Below are positions 1 to 9,214 of a stretch of 54,003 nt of DNA, piece by piece. The DNA lies in NCBI GenBank assembly GCA_020631235.1, contig JAHDHQ010000020.1:1-54003 (forward strand), in the 5' to 3' direction. How positions within the stretch are numbered: the stretch's first letter is position 1; each line of letters opens with the position of its first letter. This DNA is from Saprospiraceae bacterium (GTDB taxonomy: Bacteria; Bacteroidota; Bacteroidia; Chitinophagales; Saprospiraceae). The notes under the pieces are model-generated. The model worked only from the letters and a program-made list of their open reading frames with translations, searched no databases and was not told where the DNA came from. The position numbers and the translations under genes were made by a program.

Positions 1-24
1 CATTTTATAAATGAAAATTATTGA

Positions 25-165
25 AAAACTGTCCTAACAAAGGGGGTAACTACAAGAGAGATGCAACAGAAAGTTATAGAAAAATTCTATTCAGACCTAC
101 CAAAAGAACTATTGGAAGAAGAAACGAAAAGTGGTGAAATTCTAATTATGAATAGAATAGTGTAG
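25..165 (+). other. Short open frame cut by the IS end
   Basis: The frame is open from about 25 and has an ATG at 61 (MQQKVIEKFYSDLPKELL...), ending at TAG 163-165. The last codons fall where the decayed IS3 left end appears to begin (about 160), so this may be a host or mobile gene interrupted by the insertion. A purine-rich stretch at 38-46 precedes the ATG at rather long spacing. I do not recognise the family, and it could simply be non-coding. Confidence 0.25.
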
Positions 166-188
166 AGACCCCAAAATTAAGACAGTGA

Positions 189-500
189 TTTAAACGAATT
201 AAAAAAACTAAGTTTACTGTTAAGACACGAAAGAAATTCACAGCCAAATTTAAGACAAGAGTTGTATTAGAAGCCTTAAAAGAGCGAATGACAAACCAAG
301 AGCTTGCCAGAAAGTTTGATATACATCCGCAACAAATTAGCACATGGAAACGGGAGTTTATAAATGGAGCTGAGGATGTATTTACCAAAGGGAAGAAAAA
401 GTCGATCAAATCGGAACAAGAGCAACGAGAGGATAAGCTTTTAAAAATGATTGGTCAACAGAAAGTGGAGATTGATTTTTTAAAATACGCCTTGTGCTAG
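189..500 (+). pseudogene. IS3-family transposase OrfA (helix-turn-helix), remnant
   Basis: The frame is open from 189, reads FTAKFKTRVVLEALKE before the ATG at 288, and then MTNQELARKFDIHPQQISTW, the typical HTH_Tnp_1 (IS3/IS911 OrfA) DNA-binding helix-turn-helix. A charged coiled-coil-like tail ends in VEIDFLKYAL. There is no ATG at the expected 5-prime position; an ATT at 198 stands where a start would be. The first orfB codons continue in the same frame after the TAG, whereas IS3 elements normally use a -1 frameshift. This is consistent with decay. Confidence 0.75.
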
Positions 501-524
501 AACCTCAAGAAAAGAAGAGAAAAG

Positions 525-623
525 ATGATAGACAAGGGACATCCCAAATTAAGTACAGTTAAACATTGTGCTCTTATTGGAGTACATAGGTCAGGGATTC
601 CTTATAAACCTGGACAAGCATAA
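525..623 (+). pseudogene. IS3-family transposase OrfB, 5-prime fragment
   Basis: The peptide is 32 residues, begins MIDKGHPKLSTVKHCALIGV and reaches the RSG-YKP segment that opens IS3-type OrfB (HTH_21 region). It then stops at TAA 621-623. The integrase-like DDE core is absent, so it is non-functional. Confidence 0.7.
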
Positions 624-708
624 TCGTTTTCGAATCCATAACACAAACAAACACTTCATCTCCTCACAAATCATTAACTTCACTACCCGAACATTTAAAG
701 CATTGATC

Positions 709-2634
709 ATGAAAAACATATGTATAATTGTATTGACTAGCCTTTTCACTTACACGGCAGGAATAAGCCAGTCCAAAGTGATGACTCCCGAACAACTCAT
801 CGAATTAAATCGGGTTTCTGCCATCGGGCTAGATAAGGACGGAGAACAAGTATTGTTTAGAACATCAAGCTATAACGTAAAAACAAACGAACGATCAACT
901 CAAACTTATGCAGTACCTGTAAACGGAGGTGCCGTTAAGTCTATAGACGAAATAGGTGATTTAGTCCCTGATAAAAATGTTTCTCCAGATGGAAAATGGA
1001 AACTCGTGGCTAAGGAAGTAAAAATCCAAAAAGTCTCAGGTATGGACCATTACGATGATGTCCCACAATCTAATGTCCACATTTACAACGAACTCAATTA
1101 TAGACATTGGGACACTTGGGAAGATGGATCATACAGTCATTTATTTATCCAATCCACCACTGATACTGAAGATCAAGGCATCGATCTAATGGAAGGAAAA
1201 CCCTTCGATTGTCCGCAAAAACCTTTTGGTGGAGACGAAGATTACATCTGGAGTCCTGATGCTAAGAAGGTATTGTATGTCACAAAAAAACTGGCCGGAA
1301 CAGATTATGCTGTCAGTACCAATACTGATATTTATGAGTACAATGTAGATACTAAACAAACAACAAATCTTACCGAAAACAATAAAGGTTATGACACACA
1401 TCCTGTCTACTCGTCCCAAGGTATACTGGCATGGCTACAAATGAAAAGAGATGGATATGAGTCAGACAAAAACGACATTGTTGTCCGACTCCCACAAGGT
1501 GATGTAAATCTGACGGCACGTTGGGATGGTACAGTCTATGGTTTTATTTGGAGTGAGGACGAATCAAAAATCTATTTCAATGCACCCGTCGGAGGAACGG
1601 TTCACGCCTTTGAAATAGAATTGCCTAAAAACACAAAATCAATGCCTCAGCCTAAACAAATCTCCGAAGGCGCATTCGATGTAAATGGTATTATAGCCCA
1701 ACATAAAAACCAATTAATCGTCTATCGTAGAGACATGAATCACGCTACAGAAATCTATACTCTAGATATCCGATCAGGTAAAATGAAGCAACTTTCCCAT
1801 GCCAATGATGAGATCTATAAAGACATTAAAATGTCGACCATTGAGAAGCGAATCGTGAAAACAACGGACGGCCAAAACATGCCTACATGGGTAATCTATC
1901 CACCCGATTTTGACCCAGAAAAAAAATACCCTACCCTCTTATACTGCCAGGGTGGACCTCAAGGAGCGCTATCTCAGTTTTACTCATTTAGATGGAATTT
2001 CCAGCTCATGGCGGCTAATGGTTACATCATTGTAGCACCTAACCGTAGAGGCATGCCTGGTTATGGCGTGGAGTGGAACGAACAAATTTCTAAAGATTAT
2101 GGTGGTCAAAACATGAAAGACTATCTATCGGCCATCGATGATGTGGCTAAAGAAGCCTATGTAGATAAGGATAGAATGGGATGCATCGGAGCGAGCTATG
2201 GCGGGTATTCTGTCTTTTATTTGGCCTCCAGACATGAAGGAAGATTCAAGTCGTTTATCTCGCATGATGGTATTTTTAATTGGAGATCCATGTATGGTAC
2301 TACCGAAGAATTATTTTTTGTAAACTGGGATCTAGGAGGTGCTTATTGGGACAAAGAAAACAAAGCCGCACAAAAATCTTACAGCGATTTTAATCCTATA
2401 AATTTTGTGGACCAATGGGATACACCGATACTAATCATCCAAGGAGGAAAAGATTATCGGGTGCCTATCGGACAAGGACTAGAAGCCTTTCAAGCAGCAC
2501 AATTAAAAGGCATTAAATCACGATTACTCTATTTTCCAGAAGAAAATCATTGGGTACTTTCGGCACAAAATAGCCTCGTCTGGCAACGAGAGTTTTATAA
2601 GTGGTTAGAAGAGACGGTTAAGGAAGCAAACTAA
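709..2634 (+). CDS. Secreted S9 family serine peptidase (prolyl oligopeptidase/DPP-IV-like)
   Basis: The product is 641 residues. It has an N-terminal signal peptide (MKNICIIVLTSLFTYTAG, cleavage near residue 20), a beta-propeller-like region at about 40-390 with WDL/SPDGK-type repeats, and a C-terminal alpha/beta-hydrolase domain. The catalytic triad is visible: Ser496 in GASYGGYS, Asp582 in GGKDYRVP and His614 in EENHWV. S9 enzymes cut short peptides; with a signal peptide this one probably works in the periplasm on imported or secreted peptides. The frame is open upstream to 568, but 709 is preferred because the signal peptide starts there and the upstream codons overlap IS debris. It stands alone, downstream of a decayed IS. 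Confidence 0.92.
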   Translation: MKNICIIVLTSLFTYTAGISQSKVMTPEQLIELNRVSAIGLDKDGEQVLFRTSSYNVKTNERSTQTYAVPVNGGAVKSIDEIGDLVPDKNVSPDGKWKLVAKEVKIQKVSGMDHYDDVPQSNVHIYNELNYRHWDTWEDGSYSHLFIQSTTDTEDQGIDLMEGKPFDCPQKPFGGDEDYIWSPDAKKVLYVTKKLAGTDYAVSTNTDIYEYNVDTKQTTNLTENNKGYDTHPVYSSQGILAWLQMKRDGYESDKNDIVVRLPQGDVNLTARWDGTVYGFIWSEDESKIYFNAPVGGTVHAFEIELPKNTKSMPQPKQISEGAFDVNGIIAQHKNQLIVYRRDMNHATEIYTLDIRSGKMKQLSHANDEIYKDIKMSTIEKRIVKTTDGQNMPTWVIYPPDFDPEKKYPTLLYCQGGPQGALSQFYSFRWNFQLMAANGYIIVAPNRRGMPGYGVEWNEQISKDYGGQNMKDYLSAIDDVAKEAYVDKDRMGCIGASYGGYSVFYLASRHEGRFKSFISHDGIFNWRSMYGTTEELFFVNWDLGGAYWDKENKAAQKSYSDFNPINFVDQWDTPILIIQGGKDYRVPIGQGLEAFQAAQLKGIKSRLLYFPEENHWVLSAQNSLVWQREFYKWLEETVKEAN

Positions 2635-2858
2635 GCTTCACGTTTTTTGTAAGATGTATTTTTTTATTGGCCAATGTCATGCGACTTGCTTGTACATAAG
2701 TCTTTAGAAAAGCACTTTTAATTTAATTTGCCAGCTTAAAATAAAGGATATTTAAACGAGAATGAATTCATAAACGTACTCTTCTTGTAATCCCACAAGG
2801 GATAATAACCTAAGCTGCAAGGTCTCTTTTTCATCAAGTTACATCATGAGAGCAAGCT

Positions 2859-3389
2859 TCATTCTTCTAAAAGTTTCTCAATTTCTGTTTGCAAATATTT
2901 ACCTGAACTAACCATTTCTGAAACCATCATCATAAGGATTTCCTTCTTTTCACTTTGGGAACTTTTCATGTTTTCCAATACAAAATCCATTATTTTCTCT
3001 TGTTTGTAGTCTTGAGTATTTTTTGATTCATCCAGCTCAGACAAAGCAGATAATTTATCAAATTCAATTAACTCAATTCTAGAATTAGCTACGGCTCGCC
3101 ATGAGTTATTCTTAATCCTGGGCGCCCAAATTCCTCCCGCACTTTTAATTATATCTGATAGCTCAATGCTTTCATTATCTAAATGGACAGCTAAGCTATC
3201 CACCAGGCTTTGTTGCTTTGGAATGTTTTCTTCAAGACTCTCAATAGTTTCCTCAAGTTCATTATTAATGGAAGAATAGATCTGATTTAGATACTTCTTT
3301 TCCTTCCGATTTTCATTCCAATTATTAATGACTAAGGCTATTAAAATTCCTAGAATGACGGGTACGACATCTTTTAATAATTGTTTCAT
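2859..3389 (-). CDS. Membrane-anchored hypothetical protein, DUF6090-like
   Basis: The protein is 176 residues with one hydrophobic segment at about 7-24 ending in VINNWNENRK, followed by an acidic, helix-rich soluble part. The pattern ILGILIALVINNWNE is characteristic of a large Bacteroidota family of one-TM proteins annotated DUF6090. That assignment rests on the motif only. No catalytic residues are evident and the function is unknown. It is a single gene with its own upstream region, convergent with the S9 peptidase gene. Confidence 0.65.
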   Translation of the reverse strand: MKQLLKDVVPVILGILIALVINNWNENRKEKKYLNQIYSSINNELEETIESLEENIPKQQSLVDSLAVHLDNESIELSDIIKSAGGIWAPRIKNNSWRAVANSRIELIEFDKLSALSELDESKNTQDYKQEKIMDFVLENMKSSQSEKKEILMMMVSEMVSSGKYLQTEIEKLLEE

Positions 3390-3702
3390 TTCAGTATTTG
3401 TATTTAATAACCCAATAAATTAATTTAAGTCTTAAAGCTTGGTCTTAATTGAAAATAACTATTCTAGCTTGCTTTATACTTGCTCATAGCTATTAAAATA
3501 AGAATTCCAATCTCCAAAGGCGTACTCTCCAATATTTCACCTATTAGAAACATAAAGCTGGGTATATTTTGCCAAGCATATTAGTATTCATCTAATCATC
3601 TAAATTTCCCATTTTGACAGTCATTCAAATTATTCTTACCATTCTAAGGGTTTTCCTTAGCCATAATTTTGGAGTATTAATTAACCTTAAATTTTTAAAT
3701 AA
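3390..3702. other. Intergenic region between divergent genes
   Basis: This 313-bp AT-rich spacer separates the minus-strand DUF6090-like gene from the plus-strand propeller lipoprotein. A TAATTTTG at 3664-3671 matches the Bacteroidota -7 box TAnnTTTG, but no TTTG -33 box lies at the expected 19-21 nt. I see no coding potential, repeat or structured element. Confidence 0.4.
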
Positions 3703-4692
3703 ATGCAATCGTCAAAATACATTTTTTTTGGCCTCTTGTTCTCTTTATCTCTATTAACATTTACCTCGTGCGAAAAAGATGAAACCCAAGATCCTGAACC
3801 ACTTCCAATATCTTCAAGCATACAGACCAATGAAAATCTCTTTTACCCTGAAGACATTACTATCATTAATAATACAGCATATGTAAGCAGTTTTGCTGAT
3901 GCTAAAATTTGGTCGTTCGACTTAACTGAAAGCAATCCAGAAGGTGTCGTCTTTGCAGAAGGTATAGCTGGATTTGCACAAGCATGGGGCTTAAAAAGTG
4001 ATGGAAATGTATTGTTAAGTTTAGTAAACAATGCAGATTTTACTGGCAATCCTCCAGGCCCAAGTAGGCTGGTTGAATACAATTTAGCAAGTGGAGAAAA
4101 AACCAGAGAATGGGATTTGCCAGCTAATGCGGTGGGTCATACAGTTTCTATTGTAGACGGGAAATACTATGTGGGTGATTTTGGAACACCAAGAATTTTT
4201 GAAATAGACCCTTCAACCGGAGCGATAAATGACACTTGGTTTACGAGTGCCGAATGGGACCCTTCTATTAGCGGAATGGGCGGCATCATATATGATAATG
4301 ATGGTGGCTTCTATGCGTCACAAGGCAATAAATTATGGTACTTACCTATTGATAATGGCACTCCTGGCACACTACAAGAAGTATCTATAAATGGATTAAG
4401 TTCAATAGATGCTGATGGTATCTCTTGGGATGATGAAAACAACACACTGTATTATGCTACTAATGACACTGGAGATCCAGCAAACCTTGGAGAAGCTTTC
4501 AAACTGGAATTCTCAAATAAGACTACCGCTACAGGAAGCAGTTTGATTAATGGTTTAAATGATACTTCAGGAGTATGGTATTTCAAAGATCAAGAGAACC
4601 AATATCTATTTATCTGCGAATCTCAGTTTGGGGCCTTATTCGGTTTTAACACTCTAGTTACTCCCTTTAATATTGAAATTTTAACCCTATAA
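3703..4692 (+). CDS. Beta-propeller lipoprotein (SMP-30/NHL-like)
   Basis: The protein is 329 residues with a lipoprotein signal; the lipobox is LTFTSC with lipidated Cys23. The mature part has repeated blades of the form (I/V)-DG-x-YYVGD-F--P-IFEID, resembling six-bladed SMP-30/gluconolactonase or NHL propellers. It probably faces the periplasm or cell surface. No clear metal-binding set could be assigned, so an enzymatic role is not claimed. It ends 9 bp before the ATG of the ABM/SnoaL lipoprotein, so the two are likely co-transcribed. Confidence 0.8.
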   Translation: MQSSKYIFFGLLFSLSLLTFTSCEKDETQDPEPLPISSSIQTNENLFYPEDITIINNTAYVSSFADAKIWSFDLTESNPEGVVFAEGIAGFAQAWGLKSDGNVLLSLVNNADFTGNPPGPSRLVEYNLASGEKTREWDLPANAVGHTVSIVDGKYYVGDFGTPRIFEIDPSTGAINDTWFTSAEWDPSISGMGGIIYDNDGGFYASQGNKLWYLPIDNGTPGTLQEVSINGLSSIDADGISWDDENNTLYYATNDTGDPANLGEAFKLEFSNKTTATGSSLINGLNDTSGVWYFKDQENQYLFICESQFGALFGFNTLVTPFNIEILTL

Positions 4693-4701
4693 TTTTCCAT
4701 C

Positions 4702-6165
4702 ATGAAATTCATTTTAAATTCTATTTGCGTATTCATAATATTTCTTTGCACGACAAGTTGTTCGACAAGTCAGAATGCTGAATCTAAAGTTAACACTAAA
4801 ACGATTTTAGAAGTAACAACATTCAAAATCAATGCTGATGCAGATTCAATGGCTTTCGCAAAACGAGATGCAATGGTAGAAAGCGACTTCACTAGCAAAC
4901 AACCAGGTTTTATTAAACGCCAAAGCGCTGTTGACGAAAAAGGCAATTACGCAGTAGTCGTATACTGGAAAAACATGGAAAGTGCTGAAGCTTCGATGAA
5001 TAAATTTATGGCGGATCCTGCTGTGGCAGATTATGCCAAAATGATTGATGGCAATACCATGAAGATGTCTAGATATACCATAGACAAGTCATTTGATGCA
5101 GATGAAAGTCAATTTGTAGAAATCATGTCTTTCGATGTCAAATCCGGAACTAACTTAGAAAGTTTCAAAGAGACTAATTATGCTGTAGAAAAAGAATTCA
5201 CTGGTAACAGAACAGGATTCTTAGAGAGAATAATCGGTGTAAACGAAGCAGGGAGACAAATAGTGCTTGTCTACTGGGATAGTAAAGAAAACTCCGACCT
5301 ATCCATACAACCATTTATGGACGCACCAATTTCAAAACAATTTATGCAATCAATGGACCAATCAACTATGACAATGGGACGTTACAAATTTTTAAACATG
5401 GAATTAACAAATAAAGAAAAAGTAGTAGCTCTACTGAACAGTTTTAACACAGGAGATCAAGCTCCGATAGCATACATAAATCCTAACAAATACGTACAAC
5501 ATAACCTATCTGTTGCTGATGGATTAGCTGGATTTGGGGAAGTTATGCAACATGCACCACCTCAAGGATTTAAAGCAAAAGTTATTCGTGCTTTCCAGGA
5601 TGGAGAATATGTATTCACACATACAGAATATGATTTCTTTGGGCCTAAAGTCGGGTTTGACGTGTTCCGCTTTGAAGACGGACTTATAGTGGAACATTGG
5701 GATAATTTACTCGAAATACAACCTCCTAATCCGAGTGGTCGAACTCAATTTGACGGAGAAACTGATGTTGTAGATAAGGACAAGACGGCAACTAATAAAG
5801 AAGCTGTTAAGGGTTTTATCGAAAATGTTCTTTTGAATCATCAAAATGATAAATTAACCACCTATATAAACCCAACTAAGTATATCCAACATAATCCTTC
5901 TGTTGCAGATGGTTTAGATGGCTTTGGTGCTGCCATGAAATATTTTGCAGAAAATGGATTAGTAATGGAATACACTAAACTTCACAAAGTACTTGGGGAA
6001 GGAAACTTCGTACTTTCTATGAGTGAAGGCAAATTTGGGAAAGGAGAACATACTGCTTTTTATGATCTTTTTAGATTAGAAAACGGACAGATTGTGGAAC
6101 ATTGGGATGTTATTGCACCGATTCCAGCAAAGTCTGAATGGAAAAATGAAAATGGAAAGTTCTAA
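4702..6165 (+). CDS. Four-domain lipoprotein: two ABM-like plus two SnoaL-like domains
   Basis: The protein is 487 residues with lipobox LCTTSC (Cys20). Residues about 35-120 and 130-225 are two copies of a dimeric alpha-beta-barrel (ABM-type) domain: each has a QPGFI/RTGFLER turn and a VVYW/LVYWD strand. Residues about 228-345 and 368-480 are two SnoaL-like (NTF2-fold) domains with the matching blocks YINPNKYVQHN / YINPTKYIQHN and IVEHWDN / IVEHWDV. ABM domains are small monooxygenase or stress folds, and SnoaL domains are cyclases, isomerases or binding folds. Each half is an internal duplication. The substrate is unknown. It lies 9 bp after the propeller lipoprotein gene. A periplasmic enzyme or ligand-binding lipoprotein is inferred. 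Confidence 0.85.
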   Translation: MKFILNSICVFIIFLCTTSCSTSQNAESKVNTKTILEVTTFKINADADSMAFAKRDAMVESDFTSKQPGFIKRQSAVDEKGNYAVVVYWKNMESAEASMNKFMADPAVADYAKMIDGNTMKMSRYTIDKSFDADESQFVEIMSFDVKSGTNLESFKETNYAVEKEFTGNRTGFLERIIGVNEAGRQIVLVYWDSKENSDLSIQPFMDAPISKQFMQSMDQSTMTMGRYKFLNMELTNKEKVVALLNSFNTGDQAPIAYINPNKYVQHNLSVADGLAGFGEVMQHAPPQGFKAKVIRAFQDGEYVFTHTEYDFFGPKVGFDVFRFEDGLIVEHWDNLLEIQPPNPSGRTQFDGETDVVDKDKTATNKEAVKGFIENVLLNHQNDKLTTYINPTKYIQHNPSVADGLDGFGAAMKYFAENGLVMEYTKLHKVLGEGNFVLSMSEGKFGKGEHTAFYDLFRLENGQIVEHWDVIAPIPAKSEWKNENGKF

Positions 6166-6451
6166 AGAAAACCATTCTTTAAAATTCATCAATAAGATAA
6201 GTGGGTAGATGCATGTAATTGACTTGCATCTACTCCAAACAAAAAAAGCTAGCTTAAAATTGGCATTTGCTTGGTTCACATTTAATTCGATTTCTCTGTA
6301 TCTACAACCTATTATGAGGATTGGATTATTGATGGGAGATGAAGACCTCAATTTTGCATCAGGGCAAATTTGAGAAAAGATCCATTATCGGAAAAGACCA
6401 ATATTCAATATAGGATATCAATTTAATTTTTAACATTTAAAACAAATCAAT

Positions 6452-6841
6452 ATGACTGATCAATCAACCAACATTCCTAAATGGATTATCATTTATTTAT
6501 GGCTAACTGCAATTCTAACCGTCGCTTTTAGTTTATTGGGATATTTCAAACCAGATGCATTACTAGGTACTTGGGACGCTTTTTCTGCACCTGGTTCTTT
6601 ATCCCTTGCTGGACCTGTAGGGCTCTTTGTAGCAAGGAATTTAGGAACTGCCGCTGTCAACATTTTTGCCCTTATTCAAAAGAATGCATCTATGATCAAG
6701 CTTGTTCTTTTACTTAGATTGGTAACAGATGGTTTCGATTGTATCAATAATCTAATCGGAGGAAACATACCTATTGCAATCTTTGGCGGGGTGATGTGTT
6801 TAATAGAAATATTTGCTTTTAGCAAGATAAAAACAAGTTAA
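6452..6841 (+). CDS. Small four-helix membrane protein (copy A)
   Basis: The protein is 129 residues with about four hydrophobic segments (roughly 11-31, 47-75, 80-98 and 104-125) and short loops. It is homologous to the protein at 12520-12939: both have an IP-W opening, an ARNLGT/ARTL helix, an I-QN turn and an LR---D segment. The function is unknown; the topology resembles small DoxX/DUF4345-like proteins, but no diagnostic motif is seen. It is followed by a strong terminator at 6892 and then the bestrophin gene. Confidence 0.75.
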   Translation: MTDQSTNIPKWIIIYLWLTAILTVAFSLLGYFKPDALLGTWDAFSAPGSLSLAGPVGLFVARNLGTAAVNIFALIQKNASMIKLVLLLRLVTDGFDCINNLIGGNIPIAIFGGVMCLIEIFAFSKIKTS

Positions 6842-6891
6842 ATTTTTATTTGAAATTAATTTACTATTGAAAAGTATCCAGCGGATCATAT

Positions 6892-6938
6892 AAAAAAGAA
6901 AGCTTGGTTCTTCTTTTAAATCAAGCTTTCTTTTTTTT
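6892..6938 (+). terminator. Intrinsic terminator after the small membrane protein gene
   Basis: A 15-bp stem pairs AAAAAAGAAAGCTTG (6892-6906) with CAAGCTTTCTTTTTT (6922 onward), around a 15-nt loop, and is followed by more T residues. This is a textbook rho-independent terminator, 50 bp downstream of the stop codon. Confidence 0.9.
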
Positions 6939-7157
6939 AGCCGGATATGATATAAGTTACCCTTCTCGCTTCTAATATTCACAAGCAAAATTTAATTGAT
7001 GCAAACAGGGAATTAATTAACCTAAAAATATCAAGGAAAAGTAGCTTAAATGAGTTGAACAGAAAATGGCTGACCAGTGGAGAAGGCATAGTGATATATA
7101 TCCTACGTCCTAGCAAGCAAATTAATATTAATTGAAAATTTAATAAAACTCAATCTT
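6939..7157. other. Intergenic region before the bestrophin gene
   Basis: About 220 bp lie between the terminator and the bestrophin ATG (the full gene-free stretch is 6842-7157). I see no coding frame and no clear TTTG/TAnnTTTG promoter pair. Confidence 0.3.
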
Positions 7158-8192
7158 ATGTTAACATCAAAAAACGTTGATTTTATAACTCTCATAAAGG
7201 TAAGAGGCAAATACATGATTTGGTTAATGATATTTATGGGAATCATTTCTATACTTTACTACTTTAAAATAATTACATTCTCTATACCTTGGCTTCCTGT
7301 TTCTGTGATTGGTACAGCAGTCGCTTTTTATGTTGGTTTTAAAAACAACCAAGCGTATGACAGAATGTGGGAAGCACGTAAAATTTGGGGAGGCATTATC
7401 AATGACAGTAGATCGTGGGGTATGTTAGTGGATGGATTCATTACCTCAAAATTTACAAATGATAAGAAAAATGAATCAGAGTTAAACAATATAAAGAAAA
7501 GACTAATCTATCGGCATATTGCATGGCTGTATGCACATCGTAGTCAATTATTGGTTCCAACAACCTGGGAAAATAGAAACCATACTAATTCCAAAGTAAA
7601 TTCTTCTGATTATCAACGAAAAAAGTTTGGAGTTGGATTAGTCGATGACGAAGTAACCAGAACAGAATTGAAATTATTTTTACCTGAAACTGAACATGAC
7701 CGATTAGTCTCGAATGTAAATACTGCTACACAAATTATAAATGAACAATCCCGAGATTTAACTAAACTCAGAGACCAAGACATTATTGATGATTTTCGCC
7801 ATATGGAAATGGAACAATTACTAATTAATTTCTATACACTACAAGGTAAAAATGAAAGAATCAAAAAATTTCCTCTGCCGAGACAATTTGCCCATATGAG
7901 TCAAATCTTTGTGGCAATATTTATTTTATTGCTACCTTTTAGTATGATCCCAGAGCTTCTAAAACTAGGCGAATGGGCCTTGTGGATTTCTATTCCGCTC
8001 TGTGCTTTAATTGGATGGGTTTATGTTATGATGGAAGTCGTAGGAGAAAACACTGCGAATCCATTTCAAGGATTAATTTATGATATTCCGATGATGGCAT
8101 TGTGCAGAACTATAGAGATTGATTTACGAGAAATGTTAGGCGAAAAAGAATTACCGCCTTCTGTGAACACAAAAAATGGAGTATTGATGTAG
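7158..8192 (+). CDS. Bestrophin family (UPF0187/YneE-type) anion channel
   Basis: The protein is 344 residues, near the usual length for bacterial bestrophins (about 300). It has two N-terminal hydrophobic segments (about 18-36 and 42-60), the family signature FKNNQAYDRMWEARKIWGG, a long helical middle, two more hydrophobic segments (about 247-285), and the conserved tail ENTANPFQGLIYDIPM. Bestrophins are pentameric chloride channels of the membrane. This start is supported by alignment with the decayed copy at 12101, which also begins with an ML(T/L)S motif. The region between the helices is longer than in many homologues (about residues 95-215). Confidence 0.9.
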   Translation: MLTSKNVDFITLIKVRGKYMIWLMIFMGIISILYYFKIITFSIPWLPVSVIGTAVAFYVGFKNNQAYDRMWEARKIWGGIINDSRSWGMLVDGFITSKFTNDKKNESELNNIKKRLIYRHIAWLYAHRSQLLVPTTWENRNHTNSKVNSSDYQRKKFGVGLVDDEVTRTELKLFLPETEHDRLVSNVNTATQIINEQSRDLTKLRDQDIIDDFRHMEMEQLLINFYTLQGKNERIKKFPLPRQFAHMSQIFVAIFILLLPFSMIPELLKLGEWALWISIPLCALIGWVYVMMEVVGENTANPFQGLIYDIPMMALCRTIEIDLREMLGEKELPPSVNTKNGVLM

Positions 8193-8568
8193 AAAAAAAT
8201 AAGGACTATCTAAGAACAATCATTTTTATAGATAAACACATGGAAATAGAGGAAGTGAATCCTTTTTATAATACCATCGGAAACAGAGTAATGATGGCAA
8301 TGTAGTACTATAATTCAGGGAAATATAAAAGAATGAGTTTTGAAAAGTACTGCCGTAAAATGAAAAATAAATGAGCACTTTAAAATTTTAGGCAAAAATC
8401 AGCTTAACAAGAATCATTTTTCATAAATCTCACACGACTCTAGATAAAGGCCTATAAATCGCAACTTTCCCATTTTTACCCTATCTACACCTAAAACAAC
8501 CTTGAATAGCGGTTCTTTTACCCAGAACTTTGAAATATCAATGTATTTTTTAACCATAAAACATTAAC
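8193..8568. other. Intergenic region with a possible decayed short frame
   Basis: The stretch is 376 bp. A frame from ATG 8240 reads MEIEEVNPFYNTIGNRVMMAM, hits TAG at 8303-8305, and then stays open as YYNSGKYKRMSFEKYCRKMK to 8374. One in-frame stop inside otherwise coding-like sequence suggests a degraded small gene, but I cannot name it. The remainder is AT-rich and shows no hairpin or promoter I would defend. Confidence 0.3.
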
Positions 8569-9201
8569 ATGAATAAATATAAAAATAATCGTGTAGCTGA
8601 AGTTTTGGATCATTTACATGAGGATGCGAAAAAAGATTACATGCGTGTGGGGAAAGGCATCGTGAAGTCTATTTTTCGACCGCTTCAACCCAAAGATTTT
8701 GCGCATGCTTACCTCCCTATTTCAAAAAATCAGGGTGAAGCTTTGAAGCAGCTAATCATTCAAAACGATAGTAAATATGTGGTTGAGTTCGGAACATCTT
8801 TTGGAATTTCTACCATATATCTAGCCGATGCAGTTAAGCAAACGGGAGGAAAGGTCATCTCTACTGAGCTCATAAAAAGCAAAGCAGATATTGCCATTCA
8901 AAACATCGAAAAAGCAGGTTTGGATCCTTTTGTGGAAATTAGAGTGGGTGATGCTATGCAAACGCTACAAGGCGATCATCAAGCCATTGATTTTCTATTC
9001 TTAGATGGATGGAAAGATTTGTATTTACCTTTGTTTAAGATGCTAGAACCCTACTTTCATGCTGGAACACTTATCTATGCCGACAACATGGATATGGCTG
9101 GCACGAAAATATATGGAGATTACATTTTGGCAAAAAAGAATCAATACTCGTCCAAATTTGTACATGGAGGAAAAGCCATGCTTACAGGACTAGCCGCATA
9201 G
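8569..9201 (+). CDS. SAM-dependent O-methyltransferase (class I, COMT-like)
   Basis: The protein is 210 residues. The glycine-rich SAM motif I is VVEFGTSFGISTIYLA (about 71-86), followed by an acidic end of strand 2 (STELIKSKA) and FLFLDGWKDLYLP (about 142-154), the DxW/metal-site region of O-methyltransferase family 3. The enzyme should transfer a methyl group from SAM to a hydroxyl on a small acceptor, probably with a divalent metal, in the cytoplasm. The substrate cannot be told from sequence. A perfect hairpin separates it from the AraC regulator gene downstream. Confidence 0.85.
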   Translation: MNKYKNNRVAEVLDHLHEDAKKDYMRVGKGIVKSIFRPLQPKDFAHAYLPISKNQGEALKQLIIQNDSKYVVEFGTSFGISTIYLADAVKQTGGKVISTELIKSKADIAIQNIEKAGLDPFVEIRVGDAMQTLQGDHQAIDFLFLDGWKDLYLPLFKMLEPYFHAGTLIYADNMDMAGTKIYGDYILAKKNQYSSKFVHGGKAMLTGLAA

Positions 9202-9214
9202 GATCATAAAAATA

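Larger units (their letters stand above)
160..623 (+). mobile_element. Decayed IS3-family insertion sequence (left part only)
   Basis: The segment holds a nearly complete orfA (about 189-500) and only the first 30 or so codons of orfB (525-623, MIDKGHPKLSTVKHCALIGV, then a stop). The remainder of orfB with its DDE catalytic domain and the right end are missing, and the S9 peptidase gene follows directly. The probable left end is near TGTAGAGACC at 162. No terminal inverted repeat pair can be shown because the right end is gone, so the element cannot move by itself. Confidence 0.75.

Noticed and set aside
568-708. N-terminal extension of the S9 peptidase from 568
   Set aside because: It overlaps the IS3 orfB remnant and precedes a proper signal peptide starting at ATG 709.
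3614-3671. TTTTG at 3612 and TAATTTTG at 3664 as a full promoter
   Set aside because: The spacing of about 47 nt is far from the 19-21 nt expected, so only the -7-like box was noted.
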